DNA of 64,000 bases from Nocardioides sp. SYSU D00065 (lineage in GTDB: Bacteria > Actinomycetota > Actinomycetes > Propionibacteriales > Nocardioidaceae), in NCBI RefSeq assembly GCF_017916425.1, contig NZ_JAFMSX010000001.1, forward strand, positions 1 to 64,000, given 5' to 3'. The position numbers and the translations under genes were made by a program. The notes under the pieces are model-generated. The model was not told where the DNA came from and made no database searches. It saw only the letters and a list, made by a program, of their open reading frames with translations. Within the stretch, counting starts at the first letter, position 1. Every line of letters starts with the position of its first letter. This document shows positions 51,300-61,471 of this stretch, one piece after another.

Positions 51300-51851
51300 T
51301 CAGCGCGCCTGAAGATCGAAGAAGAGGAAACCAATGAACTCTCCTCCGGGCTTGAGGCCCGGAGGCAACACCTCGGCCGGGGTGTCAGGGTCGGCGGGGG
51401 GTTCGTGGATTCCGACGATCCCGAAGCCCGCCTCAGCGAATGATCTCGCCATGGCACTCAGCGGCCGGTGGAAGAAGGTGAGGTCGACGCTCTTGCCATC
51501 GAACTCGTAGTCCTCGGTGTACTCAGTGACCCCGAAGTACGCCAGATCCGGATGGACAATCGGGAATGCGCCCGGGTGGTTCACCGAGACCAGCAGGCGC
51601 CCCCTCGGCGCGAGCACCCGGTGGAACTCGGTCAACGGGTCGGACCAGTTCGGCAGGTAGTGCAGCACGAGTGAGGCCACCACGATGTCGAAGGTTTGGT
51701 CCTTCCATGGGAGCGGCTCGGCCAGGTCATGCACGCGCAGGTCCGCGTCGCGAAGGTGGCGCCGGGCGATCTCGATCATCGCGGCGCTGCGGTCGAACCC
51801 GCTGACCTCGGCGCCGCGGTCGGTCAAGGACACGCCGGTCGGGCCGGACCC
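51300..51851 (-). pseudogene. SAM-dependent methyltransferase, N-terminally truncated
   Basis: The open frame covers about 180 codons. It begins mid-motif I: GSGPTGVSLTDRGAEVSGFD with no preceding DxGCG half, and an in-frame TAG follows directly upstream (after only KRR-type residues). Downstream motifs remain: HDLAEPLPWKDQTFDIVVAS, LLVSVNHPGAFP and a normal C-terminus ending FFDLQAR. A complete family member is about 240 aa. The break sits beside an IS5-type remnant, so the 5' end was probably lost by insertion and deletion. Confidence 0.8.
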
Positions 51852-51924
51852 CCGACGCTTCCGCTATGCCGCAATGAGCACTCTCGATGAGAGCGCGCGG
51901 CCGAGGCGGCTGTGAGCGACTCCG

Positions 51925-52095
51925 ACGGGCGTGACCAGCGACGAAACTGCGACCAGCCCCGCGTCCACTGTCCGAACGACTCCAGTGGGTAGCGCCCATG
52001 ACGGCCGGTCTGCGAGACGTACAGCATCGCGACCACGACGCTGCAGGTCGTCGGCGCGTCTGCGGCCGCGGTTGCCCGAGGCGTCGTCCCAAGCA
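51925..52095 (-). mobile_element. IS5-family-type transposase 5' fragment (degenerate)
   Basis: On the minus strand a frame reads MLYVSQTGRHGRYPLESFGQ then WTRGWSQFRRWS (52027-51932), matching the N-terminal domain of IS5-type transposases (YVxRTGxxWRxLPxxFGPWxxVYxxFRRW). A second frame upstream, GNRGRRRADDLQRR (52076-52035), continues the same protein after a frameshift. No DDE region and no inverted repeats are seen. A relic, no longer mobile. Confidence 0.7.
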
Positions 52096-52107
52096 GGACA
52101 GACTGGC

Positions 52108-52656
52108 TCACGCGTGCCCGCGCAGCCACTCCCCCAGCACCGAGGCCGACCGGGCCACCAGCGCCGGCCACTCCAGCGCCGACTCGTCTGCCGCGTCCGA
52201 GACGTGCTTGACGAGACGCACCGGGACGCCGGCCTGTCGGGCGGCCCACGCGACGGCGTACCCCTCCATGTCGACGAGGTGCGCCCTCGCCGCCAGCGCG
52301 TCGCGGACGACCGGGTCGCTGACGAAGACGTCGCCGGTGGCGAGCACCACGTCGGACTCGCCCACGACCAGCCGCTCCTGCGGGTCATAGCCCAGGGACC
52401 GGATCACGTCGGCGCTGAGGTCGTGGTTGAGCACCACGCCCGGCTCGAACAGGCCGGTCAGGCCCGGACGAAGGGCGCCGGCCGTCCCGATGTTGACGAC
52501 CGTCAGCCCGGCCGCGTCGTCGTACGCCGCCAGCGCGCGGGCGGTCGCTGCGGCGGCGGCGGTCTTGCCCAGACCGGTGATCACCAGCGGTAGGTGCGCC
52601 GGCACGTGCGCCGCCTCGGCGACGGTCGCCGAGACGACGAGCAGGCCGCTCGTCAC
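52108..52656 (-). CDS. MTA/SAH nucleosidase-like nucleoside phosphorylase family protein
   Basis: A 182-aa member of the PNP/UDP family. Motifs: VNIGTAGALRPGLTGLFEPG, the ribose-binding MEGYAVAWAARQAG and LVKHVSDAADESA with the catalytic Asp. It is shorter than typical MTAN (about 230 aa), lacking some N-terminal sequence, yet starts cleanly at GTG 52656, overlapping the sulfotransferase stop by GTGA. Possible substrates include methylthioadenosine, SAH and other purine nucleosides. Confidence 0.75.
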   Translation of the reverse strand: MTSGLLVVSATVAEAAHVPAHLPLVITGLGKTAAAAATARALAAYDDAAGLTVVNIGTAGALRPGLTGLFEPGVVLNHDLSADVIRSLGYDPQERLVVGESDVVLATGDVFVSDPVVRDALAARAHLVDMEGYAVAWAARQAGVPVRLVKHVSDAADESALEWPALVARSASVLGEWLRGHA

Positions 52657-53333
52657 TCCGCGCTCGCCTCGGAGCGGTGCCGGCCCCGGCGCGAGTGCGG
52701 GGTGGCCATCACCTGGCGGACGCGGTCGGCGTCGTAGTCCTCCCCGAGCCACTCGAACAGCCTCCGCAGCACCTCCGGCCGGGCGACGTAGTCGTCGTAG
52801 TGCACCCGGTGGACGGCGTCGCCCAGTCCCTCGGCCGCGCTCAGCATCCGCTCCTCGATGCGCTGCACGCGCCCCAGCGGGTCGTCCTTGTGGGTCCAGA
52901 AGTTGCTCGCCGCGACGTCCTCGAGGTTGCGCGTGTTGAGCACGAAGCGCGCGCCGGGGAACACCTGGCGCAGGAAGTCGAGGTAGTCCGGGAGGTCGTC
53001 GTCGTACCAGCGGATCTCCTTATAGCCCGTGACGCGCGTGTCGTGCTCGGGGCGCAGCAGCGTCGCCTCGGCCAGCGCCCGGATGTGCTGCAGCGACGCG
53101 ACCTCGGGGAAGCCCTCGATGCCGAACCACGGGTGCGTGGGCTGGCTCGCGCGGCGGGCGTCGACGCGCGCCTTCTCCACCAGCCCGCTGCGGTGGAACT
53201 CGTAGAGGTGGCGCATCGCGTGGCGGTTCTCTCCCCGCAGCAGCCAGCCCGGGATCGAGTTGAGGATGCCCATCAGCAGGGTGGAGCCCGACCTGCCGTA
53301 GGTCATCACGAAGACGTGCTGGAGGTCCCTCAT
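52653..53333 (-). CDS. Sulfotransferase family protein
   Basis: A 226-aa cytosolic protein. The PAPS 5'-phosphosulfate loop is TYGRSGSTLLMG, and LNTRNLEDVAASNFW resembles the 3'-phosphate binding strand-helix. KEIRWYDDDLPDYLDF lies between. The acceptor is unknown. It follows guaB1 by 1 nt and overlaps the nucleosidase, so the three are one operon. Confidence 0.83.
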   Translation of the reverse strand: MRDLQHVFVMTYGRSGSTLLMGILNSIPGWLLRGENRHAMRHLYEFHRSGLVEKARVDARRASQPTHPWFGIEGFPEVASLQHIRALAEATLLRPEHDTRVTGYKEIRWYDDDLPDYLDFLRQVFPGARFVLNTRNLEDVAASNFWTHKDDPLGRVQRIEERMLSAAEGLGDAVHRVHYDDYVARPEVLRRLFEWLGEDYDADRVRQVMATPHSRRGRHRSEASAE

Positions 53334-53334
53334 G

Positions 53335-55426
<2,092 letters not shown>

Positions 55427-55460
55427 GCCCCACGGTCTCAGCCCACGCCGCTCCCCTGCC

Positions 55461-56903
55461 TCACCCCTGGGCGGACGCCGCCTCCTGCAGCGCGCGCCAG
55501 GTGCGGTCCACGTCCGCCTGCGTGGTGCGCCAGCTGCCGACCGCCAGCCGGATCGCCGCGCGACCGGCGACCGTGGTGTGGCTCAGGTACGCCTCGCCGG
55601 AGGCGTTGACCGCCTCCATCGCCGCCAGGGTCTGCTCGTCGCCGGCCCGCAGCCGGAACACGACCAGCGACAGCGCGGGCTCGGTGACCATCTCGAACCG
55701 GTCGTCGGCGGCCACCAGGTCGGCCACGTGCTGGGCGAGGGCGATGCCGCTGCGGACGTGGCTGCGCAGGCCGGACAGTCCGTACGTGCGCAGCACCGCC
55801 CACAGCTTCAGCGCACGGAACCGCCGGCCCAGCTGCGGGTGCCAGTCGCGGTAGTCGACGACCTCGCCCGACTCGGTGGCCGCGTTGCGCAGGTACTCCG
55901 GCAGGATCGACATCGCGCCGGTCAGGGCCGCACGGTCGCGGACCCAGAAGGTGCTGCAGTCGAAGGTCGTGAGCAGCCACTTGTGCGGGTTGGTGACGAA
56001 GGAGTCGGCGGCCTCGAGCCCGGCGAGGTGCTCACGGTGCTCGGGACAGACCGCGGCGACACCCGCCCACGCCGCGTCGACGTGAACCCACGTGCCGTGC
56101 TCGCGGACCGCCTCGGCGACCGCGCCGATGTCGTCCATCGCGCCGGTCGAGGTGCTCCCGGACGCGACGTGCACCATCACCGGTCGCAAGCCCGCTGCCA
56201 CGTCCTCGCGGATCGCGGCACCCAGCGCGGCCACGTCCATGGCCTGCGTGGCGGGATCCACCGCGACGGTGCGCACGGCGTCCTCCCCCAGCCCCGCCAT
56301 CATCGCGGCCTTGACCAGCGACGAGTGCGCCTCCGTGGACCCGTACACCCGCCAGCCGCCGGCGCCGACGCCGTGGCGGCGCACCTGGCCCCCGCTGGCG
56401 CGGTGCAGCGCCGCGAGCAGCGCGGTGAAGGTGGCCGTCGACGCGGTGTCCTGGACGACGCCGCCGCCGGGACCGTCGCTGCGGAAGGCGGCAGGGAGGC
56501 CGAGCGCGTCCGCGAGCCAGTCGAGCACGACCTGCTCCACCTCGGTCACGGCGGGGCTGGTCGCCCAGATCATCCCCTGCGCCCCGATGCCGCTGGAGAG
56601 CAGGTCGCCGAGGATCGCGGCGGGCGAGGAGTTGGCCGGGAAGTAGGCGAAGAACCGCGGGTGCTGCCAGTGGGTGAGCCCGGGCACGACGACGCGGTCG
56701 AGGTCGGCCAGCAGCGCGTCGAACGGCTCGCCCTCCTCCGGCGCGGCGGCCGGCAGCAGGCGGCGTACGTCGCCGGGCGCGACCTGGGCGCGCACCGGCA
56801 GGTCCTCGAGCGAGGCCCAGTAGTCGGCGATCCAGTCGATGGCGGCGTGCCCGTGGCGGCGGAACTCCTCGGGCGTCAGGTGGCCTGTCGTCTCGTCCGG
56901 CAT
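55461..56903 (-). CDS. Group II PLP-dependent decarboxylase (aromatic-L-amino-acid decarboxylase-like)
   Basis: A 480-aa enzyme of the DDC/TDC group. Substrate and cofactor marks: HPRFFAYFPANSSPAAILGD, GIGAQGMIWATSPAVTEVEQ, HVDAAWAGVAAVCPE and the PLP lysine in FVTNPHKWLLTTFDCS. It could decarboxylate DOPA, 5-hydroxytryptophan, tryptophan or tyrosine; no biosynthetic partner lies nearby. Start ATG 56903, TACGTT 6 nt upstream (leaderless). Confidence 0.9.
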   Translation of the reverse strand: MPDETTGHLTPEEFRRHGHAAIDWIADYWASLEDLPVRAQVAPGDVRRLLPAAAPEEGEPFDALLADLDRVVVPGLTHWQHPRFFAYFPANSSPAAILGDLLSSGIGAQGMIWATSPAVTEVEQVVLDWLADALGLPAAFRSDGPGGGVVQDTASTATFTALLAALHRASGGQVRRHGVGAGGWRVYGSTEAHSSLVKAAMMAGLGEDAVRTVAVDPATQAMDVAALGAAIREDVAAGLRPVMVHVASGSTSTGAMDDIGAVAEAVREHGTWVHVDAAWAGVAAVCPEHREHLAGLEAADSFVTNPHKWLLTTFDCSTFWVRDRAALTGAMSILPEYLRNAATESGEVVDYRDWHPQLGRRFRALKLWAVLRTYGLSGLRSHVRSGIALAQHVADLVAADDRFEMVTEPALSLVVFRLRAGDEQTLAAMEAVNASGEAYLSHTTVAGRAAIRLAVGSWRTTQADVDRTWRALQEAASAQG

Positions 56904-56999
56904 GGCCCGAACGTACCGGTGCGGTCGGGTAGGCGTACTCAGGGGCGATCGGGTAGCGGGACAGGTCCCGCAGCGGCCGTCACGGACGACGGTTGAGCC

Positions 57000-57287
57000 A
57001 TGACGACTCCCACTCCCACCAAGAACACCAACGCCTTCTTCCTGCAGGCCGGCATCTCGTTCGCCGTCGCGCTGCTCACCATGATCTTCGCGATCTTCTA
57101 CCTGCCCGTCGACCCGTGGATCCGCGCCTTCCTCGGCCTCGGCACGATGTTCCTCACCACCTCCAGCTTCACGCTCGCCAAGTGCGTGCGCGACGCCCAG
57201 GACGACAACTACGTCGTCACCCGCCTCGACCAGGCTCGCGTCGACAAGATCCTCGCCGAGCACGACCCGTTCCGGTCCGTGTCCTGA
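57000..57287 (+). CDS. YiaA/YiaB-family inner membrane protein
   Basis: A 95-aa protein with two TM helices (about 14-34 and 42-60) and a C-terminal cytosolic segment, CVRDAQDDNYVVTRLDQARV. It matches the YiaA/YiaB two-helix domain; function unknown. Transcribed divergently from the decarboxylase and ends at a strong terminator. Confidence 0.88.
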   Translation: MTTPTPTKNTNAFFLQAGISFAVALLTMIFAIFYLPVDPWIRAFLGLGTMFLTTSSFTLAKCVRDAQDDNYVVTRLDQARVDKILAEHDPFRSVS

Positions 57288-57299
57288 CCCTCCGGCACC

Positions 57300-57325
57300 G
57301 ACGTCCCCGCTGCGGCGGGGACGTC
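57300..57325. terminator. Bidirectional terminator
   Basis: A perfect 11-bp stem GACGTCCCCGC/GCGGGGACGTC with loop TGCG, between the convergent yiaA-like stop (57287) and the acyl-CoA dehydrogenase stop (57347). It acts on both strands; no T-run on either. Confidence 0.85.
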
Positions 57326-57346
57326 GTCATGTCCGGGCGGGCCGCG

Positions 57347-58561
57347 TCACTTCAGCTCGGCGCTGGTGAGCCCCAGGACCCGGCGGGCCACGATCAGCTG
57401 CTGGATCTGCTGGGTGCCCTCGAAGATGTCGAGGATCTTGGAGTCGCGGGCCCACTTCTCGAGCAGCTCGGCCTCGCTGTAGCCGAGCGTGCCGCACAGC
57501 TGGACGCACGACAGCGTCACGTCGGAGCCCACCCGGCCCGCCTTCGCCTTGGCCATCGACGCCTCGAGCGAGTTGGGCCGGCGGTTGTCGGCCATCCACG
57601 CGGCCTGCATCATCAGCAGCCTGGCGCCCTCCCAGTCGGCCTCGAGCCGGAGGTACGTCGCGGCGGCGGCCGACTGCGCCTGCCCCGGCCGGTCGTAGTC
57701 GATGACGACCCCGGCCTGCTCGAGCAGGTCGCGGGTGAGGTCGAGCGAGGCGCGGGCGCAGCCGACGGCCATCGCGGCGACCAGCGGCCGGGTGTTGTCG
57801 AAGGTGGCCATCGCACCGGCGAAGCCGGAGCTGGGGTCGATCTCCGGCGAGCCGAGCAGGTCCTCGGCCGGCACCCGGCAGTCGGTGAGGGTGATCGCGG
57901 CGGTGTCGGAGGCGCGGATGCCCAGCTTGTGCTCGAGCCGCTCGACCCGGAGTCCTGGGTTGTCCTTGCGGACCAGGAAGGGCTTGATCGCCGCCCGGCC
58001 GAGCTCCCTGTCGAGCGTCGCCCACACCACGACGCTGTCGGCGCGGTCGCCGGAGGTGACGTAGATCTTCTCGCCGTTGATGACGTAGTCGTCGCCGTCG
58101 CGGACGGCGGTGGTGGTGATGTTGGCCGAGTCCGACCCGGTGCCGGGCTCGGTGATCGCCATCGCGGCCCACGTGCCGCGGTAGCGCTCGAGCTGCTCCT
58201 CGTTGGCGACCGAGGCAATCGCGGAGTTGCCCAGTCCCTGACGCGGCATCGACAGCAGCAGCGCCGTGTCGCCCCAGCACATCTCCGCGACGCTCAGCAC
58301 GGACGCCAGATGGGCGCCGTTGCGCACCCGGTCCCCATCGATGGGCGCGGTGTCGCGCCGTACGCCGCCCGCGCCGGCGCCGCCGGTGGCCCCGGTCTCG
58401 GACACGCCGTCGATGAGCGCGGCGAGCATGTCGAGCTCCTTGGGGTAGGCGTGCTCGGCGCGGTCGTACGTGCGCGAGATGGGGCGCAGCATGTTCATCG
58501 CGAGCTGGTGCGCCTGGTCCACCAGGCCCGCGTGCTTCTTCGGGATCTCGAGGTTGATCAT
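57347..58561 (-). CDS. Acyl-CoA dehydrogenase, first of a coupled pair
   Basis: A 404-aa FAD flavoenzyme. MAITEPGTGSDSANITTTA is the FAD/acyl-CoA loop and FEGTQQIQ at the end carries the catalytic Glu. An internal Gly/Ala-rich insertion sits near residues 55-75. Start ATG 58561 shares one base with the upstream dehydrogenase stop (TGATG), so both are cotranslated. It probably acts on branched or long acyl-CoA. Confidence 0.92.
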   Translation of the reverse strand: MINLEIPKKHAGLVDQAHQLAMNMLRPISRTYDRAEHAYPKELDMLAALIDGVSETGATGGAGAGGVRRDTAPIDGDRVRNGAHLASVLSVAEMCWGDTALLLSMPRQGLGNSAIASVANEEQLERYRGTWAAMAITEPGTGSDSANITTTAVRDGDDYVINGEKIYVTSGDRADSVVVWATLDRELGRAAIKPFLVRKDNPGLRVERLEHKLGIRASDTAAITLTDCRVPAEDLLGSPEIDPSSGFAGAMATFDNTRPLVAAMAVGCARASLDLTRDLLEQAGVVIDYDRPGQAQSAAAATYLRLEADWEGARLLMMQAAWMADNRRPNSLEASMAKAKAGRVGSDVTLSCVQLCGTLGYSEAELLEKWARDSKILDIFEGTQQIQQLIVARRVLGLTSAELK

Positions 58562-59922
58562 CAGACGAGGACCGCGCCTTCCATGAGACCGACGGCCCGC
58601 AGGTCGCGGTACCACCGCTCGACCGGGTGTTCCTTGACGAAGCCGTGGCCGCCGAGCAGCTGCACGCCGTCGAGGCCGATCCGCATGCCCTTGTCCGCGC
58701 ACAGCTGGCGGGCCAGCGCGACCTCGCGGGCGAAGTCCTCGCCGCGGGCGGCGCGCGAGGCGGCCTTCCACGTCACGAGCCGCATCGCCTGCAGCTCGAT
58801 CGCGATGTCGGCCACCATGAACGCCACCGACTGCCGATGGCTGATCGGCTCGCCGAACGCCTGCCGCTCGTTGACGTAGTCCTTGACGTGGTCCAGCACG
58901 GCTTGGCCGGTGCCGACCGCGAGCGCGCACCAGGCGAGCCGCGACAGGCGGACGCACTGGGCGTACGCCGTGCCCTCGGCGTCGCCGAGCAGCGCGTCCG
59001 GCTCGAGACGTACGCCGGTCAGGTGCAGGCGCGACAGCCCGGCGGCACGCAGACCCATCGACGGATCGCCCTCGACCTCGAGCCCGGGAGTGCCCGACTC
59101 GACGAGGAAGAGGGCGGGCGCGCCGTCGAGCCGGGCGGCCACCACGAACAGCTCCGCCTCGGCGCCGCGCACGACGGCGGACTTCACCCCGTCGAGGACG
59201 AAGCCGTCGCCGTCGCGCAACGCTGTGGTGGCGGGCTCGAACGGGTCGAAGAGCACGCTCGGCTCGGCGATGGCCAGGGCGGCGGCCGGGACGTCGCTGC
59301 CGGTGAAGGCCGGGAGGTAGGTCTGCTGCTGGGCCTCGGTGCCCCACAGGCCGATCGCGGTCGCGACGGCGCCCGGCGCCATCGCAGCGACGGCGAGGCC
59401 CATGTCGCCGTGGGCGAGCGCCTCGGCGACGAGGGTGCCGGCCATCGCCGACCGCTCCTCCATGATGCCGCCCAGCTCCTCGGGGACGCCGAGGCCGGGC
59501 AGCCCGAGCTCCTGGGCGGCGGCGAGGACCTCCTGCGGAGCGGCGCAGGCCTCGTCGGCGGCGGAGGCCGCGGGCCGCAGCACCTCGTCGGCCAGCTCGC
59601 GCACCACCTCCAGGAGCATGCGCTCGTCCTCGGTCGGGGTGAGGTCGAAGACACCGCGCGACGCGGCCCTCGCCGGGCGGGCGCCGGGTCTGCGCGCGCC
59701 GGTCCGGGCGAAGGTCCGCCCGGCCGCGGTGACCACTCGGAAGCCGTTGCGCGTGGCCGAGTAGACGGCCTGCTCGGCCTGCCGGCGCAGCCCGACGCGG
59801 TCGATCAGGTCACTCTGGGCGACCCGGCTGACGGCCGCGACGGCGAGGCCGATCGCGTCGCGGGTCTCGCGGGTGGACAACCCGTGACGACCGCCCGGCC
59901 GAAGGCTGCTGAGGAAGGACAT
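58561..59922 (-). CDS. Acyl-CoA dehydrogenase with N-terminal extension, second of the pair
   Basis: A 453-aa ACAD-fold protein. The first 90 residues are a basic, Ala/Arg-rich extension outside the fold. LAIAEPSVLFDPFEPATTAL replaces the usual EPxxGSD loop, and the catalytic Glu is probably in GLMEGAVLV at the very C-terminus. Because the flavin loop is unusual, it may pair with the product of the next gene as a heteromer, as described for the mycobacterial ChsE4-ChsE5 pair. Start ATG 59922 lies 6 nt after TACATT, within a palindromic operator. Confidence 0.87.
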   Translation of the reverse strand: MSFLSSLRPGGRHGLSTRETRDAIGLAVAAVSRVAQSDLIDRVGLRRQAEQAVYSATRNGFRVVTAAGRTFARTGARRPGARPARAASRGVFDLTPTEDERMLLEVVRELADEVLRPAASAADEACAAPQEVLAAAQELGLPGLGVPEELGGIMEERSAMAGTLVAEALAHGDMGLAVAAMAPGAVATAIGLWGTEAQQQTYLPAFTGSDVPAAALAIAEPSVLFDPFEPATTALRDGDGFVLDGVKSAVVRGAEAELFVVAARLDGAPALFLVESGTPGLEVEGDPSMGLRAAGLSRLHLTGVRLEPDALLGDAEGTAYAQCVRLSRLAWCALAVGTGQAVLDHVKDYVNERQAFGEPISHRQSVAFMVADIAIELQAMRLVTWKAASRAARGEDFAREVALARQLCADKGMRIGLDGVQLLGGHGFVKEHPVERWYRDLRAVGLMEGAVLV

Positions 59923-59930
59923 GCCCTGAA

Positions 59931-59947
59931 TGTAACTTCGAGTTACA
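59931..59947. promoter_or_regulatory. 17-bp palindrome over the acyl-CoA dehydrogenase promoter (TetR-type operator)
   Basis: TGTAACT-TCG-AGTTACA has perfect 7-bp arms around a 3-bp centre. On the minus strand it overlaps the -10 (TACATT/TTACAT) placed 6-7 nt before ATG 59922. GTAACT half sites are typical of TetR regulators of fatty-acid and acyl-CoA dehydrogenase genes in actinobacteria. No TetR gene is within the window, so the regulator is encoded elsewhere. Confidence 0.7.
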
Positions 59948-60031
59948 CCGCTTGGCCAGCGCCTGGTCACGAGCTGTCGCGGGACCGACCGGACACGTGA
60001 CGCGCTCGGTGTGCTGGCTAGGATCCACGGC

Positions 60032-60625
60032 ATGCCCGACCCGCAGCCCACCCACGTGCGCGCGCCGCACGGTCCCCTGCCCGAGGGCGGCACGGTGCGT
60101 CCGATCACCCGCTGGGGGACGCCCGTCATGCACCGCCCGCAGGCGGCAGTGACGACGTACGACGACGCGCTCGCGTCCCTGGCCGCCGACATGGTGGCGA
60201 CGATGTACGCCGCCGACGGCGTCGGCCTGGCCGCCTGCCAGGTGGGCGAGGACCTCGCGATGTTCGTCTTCGACTGCCCCGACGAGGAGGGCGTGCGCAC
60301 CGTCGGCGTCGTGTGCAACCCGGTGCTGACGCTGCCCGAGGGCAAGGACCGCCGCCTCGACGACGACGACGAGGGCTGCCTGTCCTTCCCCGGCTCGTTC
60401 GAGTCGTGCGCCCGGCCGAGCTGGGCCCGGGTGGACGGACAGGGCCTCGACGGCGAGCCGGTGTCCTTCGAGGGCGACGGGATGCTGGCGCGCTGCCTGC
60501 AGCACGAGACCGACCACACGCTCGGCACCGTGTTCGGCGACCGGCTCTCGGCCAAGGCGCGCAAGCGGCTGGGCAAGAAGCACGACGCCGCCGCAGCCGA
60601 CTACCCGCCCGGCTGGCCGGCCTGA
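60032..60625 (+). CDS. def: Peptide deformylase
   Basis: Removes formyl groups from nascent N-termini. The 197-aa protein has all three motifs: GVGLAACQVG, EGCLSFPG and QHETDHTLG (metal His residues and catalytic Glu). The start ATG 60032 (MPDPQPTHVRAP) has TAGGAT seven nt upstream, so leaderless; the ATG at 60011 would be non-conserved. Divergent from the acyl-CoA dehydrogenase operon. Confidence 0.94.
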   Translation: MPDPQPTHVRAPHGPLPEGGTVRPITRWGTPVMHRPQAAVTTYDDALASLAADMVATMYAADGVGLAACQVGEDLAMFVFDCPDEEGVRTVGVVCNPVLTLPEGKDRRLDDDDEGCLSFPGSFESCARPSWARVDGQGLDGEPVSFEGDGMLARCLQHETDHTLGTVFGDRLSAKARKRLGKKHDAAAADYPPGWPA

Positions 60626-60632
60626 GGCAACG

Positions 60633-61424
60633 ATGACCGAGCTGCGGATCACCCGGGAGAACGCCCGCTTCCAGCAGTGGGAGGCGCTGCTCACCAACCG
60701 GTCCAAGCGGCACCGCAACCGCGAGTTCCTGGTGCAGGGCGTCCGCCCGATCACCCGCGTGGTCGAGGAGGGGTGGCCCGTGCGGGCGCTCCTGCGGGCG
60801 GACGGCGCCGCGTCGTCCTGGTCCGACGAGCTCTGGGCCAGCACCCGGGCCGAGCGGGTCGTGCTCTCCCCCGCGCTGCACGCCCGGCTCAGCGGCAAGG
60901 AGGGGGCCGAGCTCGTCGCGGTGGTCGAGATGCCGGAGGACGGCGTGGCCCGGCTCGGCGACTCCCGGCGCGAGCACGGACCGGTCGTGGTCTTCGACCG
61001 CCCCACCAGTCCGGGCAACATCGGCACGCTGGCACGCTCGGCCGACGCGTTCGGCGCCTCCGCCCTCGTGGTGACCGGCCACGCGGCCGACCCCTACGAC
61101 CCGCAGGCGGTCCGCGCCAGCACCGGCTCGCTGTTCGCCCTGACCATCCTGCGCGTGCCCGGTCCCGGGCCCGTCGTCGAGCACGCCCACGCCCACGGCT
61201 ACCGCATCGTCGGCACGGACGAGCAGGGCAGCCCGCTCGCCGAGGTCGACCTGGGCGGTCGCGTGGTGCTCGTCGTCGGCAACGAGACGGCCGGTCTTTC
61301 CTCGGGCTGGCGTGCGGCGTGCGACGACATCGTCAGCATCCCGATGGTGGGCACGGCCTCCTCGCTCAACGTGGCGGTGGCGGGCTCGATCGTGCTGCAC
61401 GAGGCGCTGCGGCAGCGCGGCTGA
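60633..61424 (+). CDS. TrmH/SpoU-family RNA methyltransferase
   Basis: A 263-aa SPOUT methylase. Substrate-binding N-domain NREFLVQGVRPITR; catalytic motifs DRPTSPGNIGTLARSADAFG, VLVVGNETAGLS and IPMVGTASSLNVAVAGSIVL. It lies 7 nt after def and is probably cotranscribed. It is convergent with another TrmH-family gene 48 bp away. tRNA or rRNA target not determinable. Confidence 0.85.
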   Translation: MTELRITRENARFQQWEALLTNRSKRHRNREFLVQGVRPITRVVEEGWPVRALLRADGAASSWSDELWASTRAERVVLSPALHARLSGKEGAELVAVVEMPEDGVARLGDSRREHGPVVVFDRPTSPGNIGTLARSADAFGASALVVTGHAADPYDPQAVRASTGSLFALTILRVPGPGPVVEHAHAHGYRIVGTDEQGSPLAEVDLGGRVVLVVGNETAGLSSGWRAACDDIVSIPMVGTASSLNVAVAGSIVLHEALRQRG

Positions 61425-61471
61425 GCGACGCGGCGCAAACCGGCACAGGTGGGACGCCGGGTGCGGCAGCC

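Noticed and set aside
51119-51457. 112-codon minus-strand frame between the HNH gene and the methyltransferase
   Set aside because: Runs antisense or out of frame with both neighbours, Ser/Arg/Pro-rich and without domain features. The intergenic part (51109-51299) holds nothing I can identify.
41763-52107. Genomic island or prophage spanning the accessory region
   Set aside because: No integrase, phage structural genes, direct repeats or base-composition shift detected; only one degraded IS fragment and scattered single genes.
51824-52249. Whole 141-codon frame as a real gene
   Set aside because: Only its middle matches a transposase; the N-terminal part is the antisense-frame shadow of the nucleosidase gene and the C-terminal part is unrelated, so it is reported as an IS remnant.
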